Source: a bacterium (GTDB lineage Bacteria > Cyanobacteriota > Vampirovibrionia > Gastranaerophilales > Gastranaerophilaceae). From it: a stretch of DNA of 6,206 bases. The DNA is taken from NCBI GenBank assembly GCA_017541565.1, contig JAFXYU010000149.1, positions 1-6,206 of the forward strand, written 5' to 3'. The notes beneath the pieces were generated by a model. That model did not search any database and was not told the origin of the DNA. It saw only the letters and a program-made list of their open reading frames with translations. Positions 5,694 to 6,206 of this stretch are shown one piece after another (positions within the stretch are counted from its first letter, which is position 1; every line of letters begins with the position of its first letter). The position numbers were made by a program, and so were the translations under genes.

Positions 5694-6206
5694 ATGCCAC
5701 AACTTAAAACAAGAACAAAAGAAAAAAACACAGAAAATCAAGGCAGTAACGAATTGGTAAACAGCGTTGACGCTTTGAACGATTTACTTAAAAGAGTAAA
5801 AAAATCACAATTAGAGTATGCAAAGTTCTCTCAAGAAGATGTTGACAGAATTTTTAAAGCTGCAGCAACAGCTGCCGACAAAATGAGAATTCCTCTTGCA
5901 AGAATGGCGGTTGAAGATACCGGCATGGGTGTCTTGGAAGACAAAATTATTAAAAACCATTTTGCTTCAGAATATATTTACAACAAACACAAAAATGCCA
6001 AAACCTGCGGTATTATAAATGTTGATAAAGTAAACGGTACAAGAACGGTAGCAGAACCTCTCGGAATCTTAGCAGGTATTATTCCTACAACTAACCCTAC
6101 ATCTACCGCAATCTTCAAATCATTAATTGCACTCAAAACAAGAAATGCAATCGTATTTTCACCACACCCGCGTGCAACAAAATCAACAATTGAAGCTGCA
6201 AAAGTT
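5694..6206 (+). CDS. adhE: Bifunctional aldehyde/alcohol dehydrogenase AdhE, N-terminal part; 3' end beyond window
   Basis: AdhE converts acetyl-CoA to acetaldehyde and then ethanol in the cytoplasm, using NADH in both steps, and serves as an NADH sink in fermentation. The 171 visible residues belong to the N-terminal CoA-acylating aldehyde dehydrogenase domain and align closely with E. coli Adh[21 protein letters not shown] (28-47), [14 protein letters not shown] (66-79), [16 protein letters not shown] (82-97), [20 protein letters not shown] (120-139) and [20 protein letters not shown] (140-159). The IPTTNPTS segment is part of the nucleotide-binding region. The catalytic cysteine and the iron-dependent alcohol dehydrogenase domain would lie beyond the right edge; full-length proteins are about 870 residues. 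The ATG follows AAGGAG (5680-5685) with an 8-nt spacer. That start gives about 19 more residues, mostly charged, than E. coli AdhE. A Rex operator and promoters lie upstream. G+C is visibly higher than in the helicase gene. Confidence 0.95.
   Translation, partial: MPQLKTRTKEKNTENQGSNELVNSVDALNDLLKRVKKSQLEYAKFSQEDVDRIFKAAATAADKMRIPLARMAVEDTGMGVLEDKIIKNHFASEYIYNKHKNAKTCGIINVDKVNGTRTVAEPLGILAGIIPTTNPTSTAIFKSLIALKTRNAIVFSPHPRATKSTIEAAKV

Noticed and set aside
1..6206. CRISPR array, tRNA or rRNA gene.
   Set aside because: No regularly spaced direct repeats were seen in either strand, and no tRNA-like T-arm or rRNA sequence was recognised by eye.

Overview
The window is AT-rich DNA from a low-GC, probably anaerobic and fermentative bacterium. 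The best clue is at the right end: the start of a bifunctional aldehyde/alcohol dehydrogenase (AdhE) behind a near-consensus operator for the NADH-sensing repressor Rex. Clostridia/Bacilli-type Firmicutes or gut Melainabacteria (Gastranaerophilales) would both fit; the sequence alone does not decide, and no rRNA, tRNA or other marker is present.

Layout, left to right. (1) Positions 3-1958, + strand: the C-terminal 651 residues of a superfamily 2 (Ski2-like) helicase, entering from beyond the left edge. It retains the second RecA-like domain (STLIEGINLP and IGRAGRP motifs) and a long C-terminal region I cannot assign. (2) Positions 1959-2369: a convergent intergenic stretch with nested inverted repeats and a probable terminator for the minus-strand operon. 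(3) Positions 5049 down to 2370, - strand: a compact four-gene operon. It runs from a 53-aa small protein to a two-domain protein (deoxyinosine/uracil-DNA-glycosylase-like domain fused to a DUF1232/YkvA domain), then a 403-aa membrane protein with about five N-terminal hydrophobic segments, then a 74-aa basic small protein. (4) Positions 5050-5693: a roughly 640-nt divergent intergenic region holding promoters for both directions and the Rex operator. (5) Positions 5694-6206, + strand: the first 171 codons of adhE, cut by the right edge.

The adhE end is ordinary fermentative metabolism and is slightly richer in G+C, with more C-ending codons. The helicase and the minus-strand operon look like accessory DNA: more AT-rich and of unknown function, with a DNA-base-excision-type domain, a membrane protein and a helicase close together. 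The operon is the most unusual part. A predicted DNA glycosylase joined to DUF1232, with a dedicated membrane partner and two small proteins, is not an assembly I recognise. A role in genome defence or membrane-linked DNA repair is inference only.
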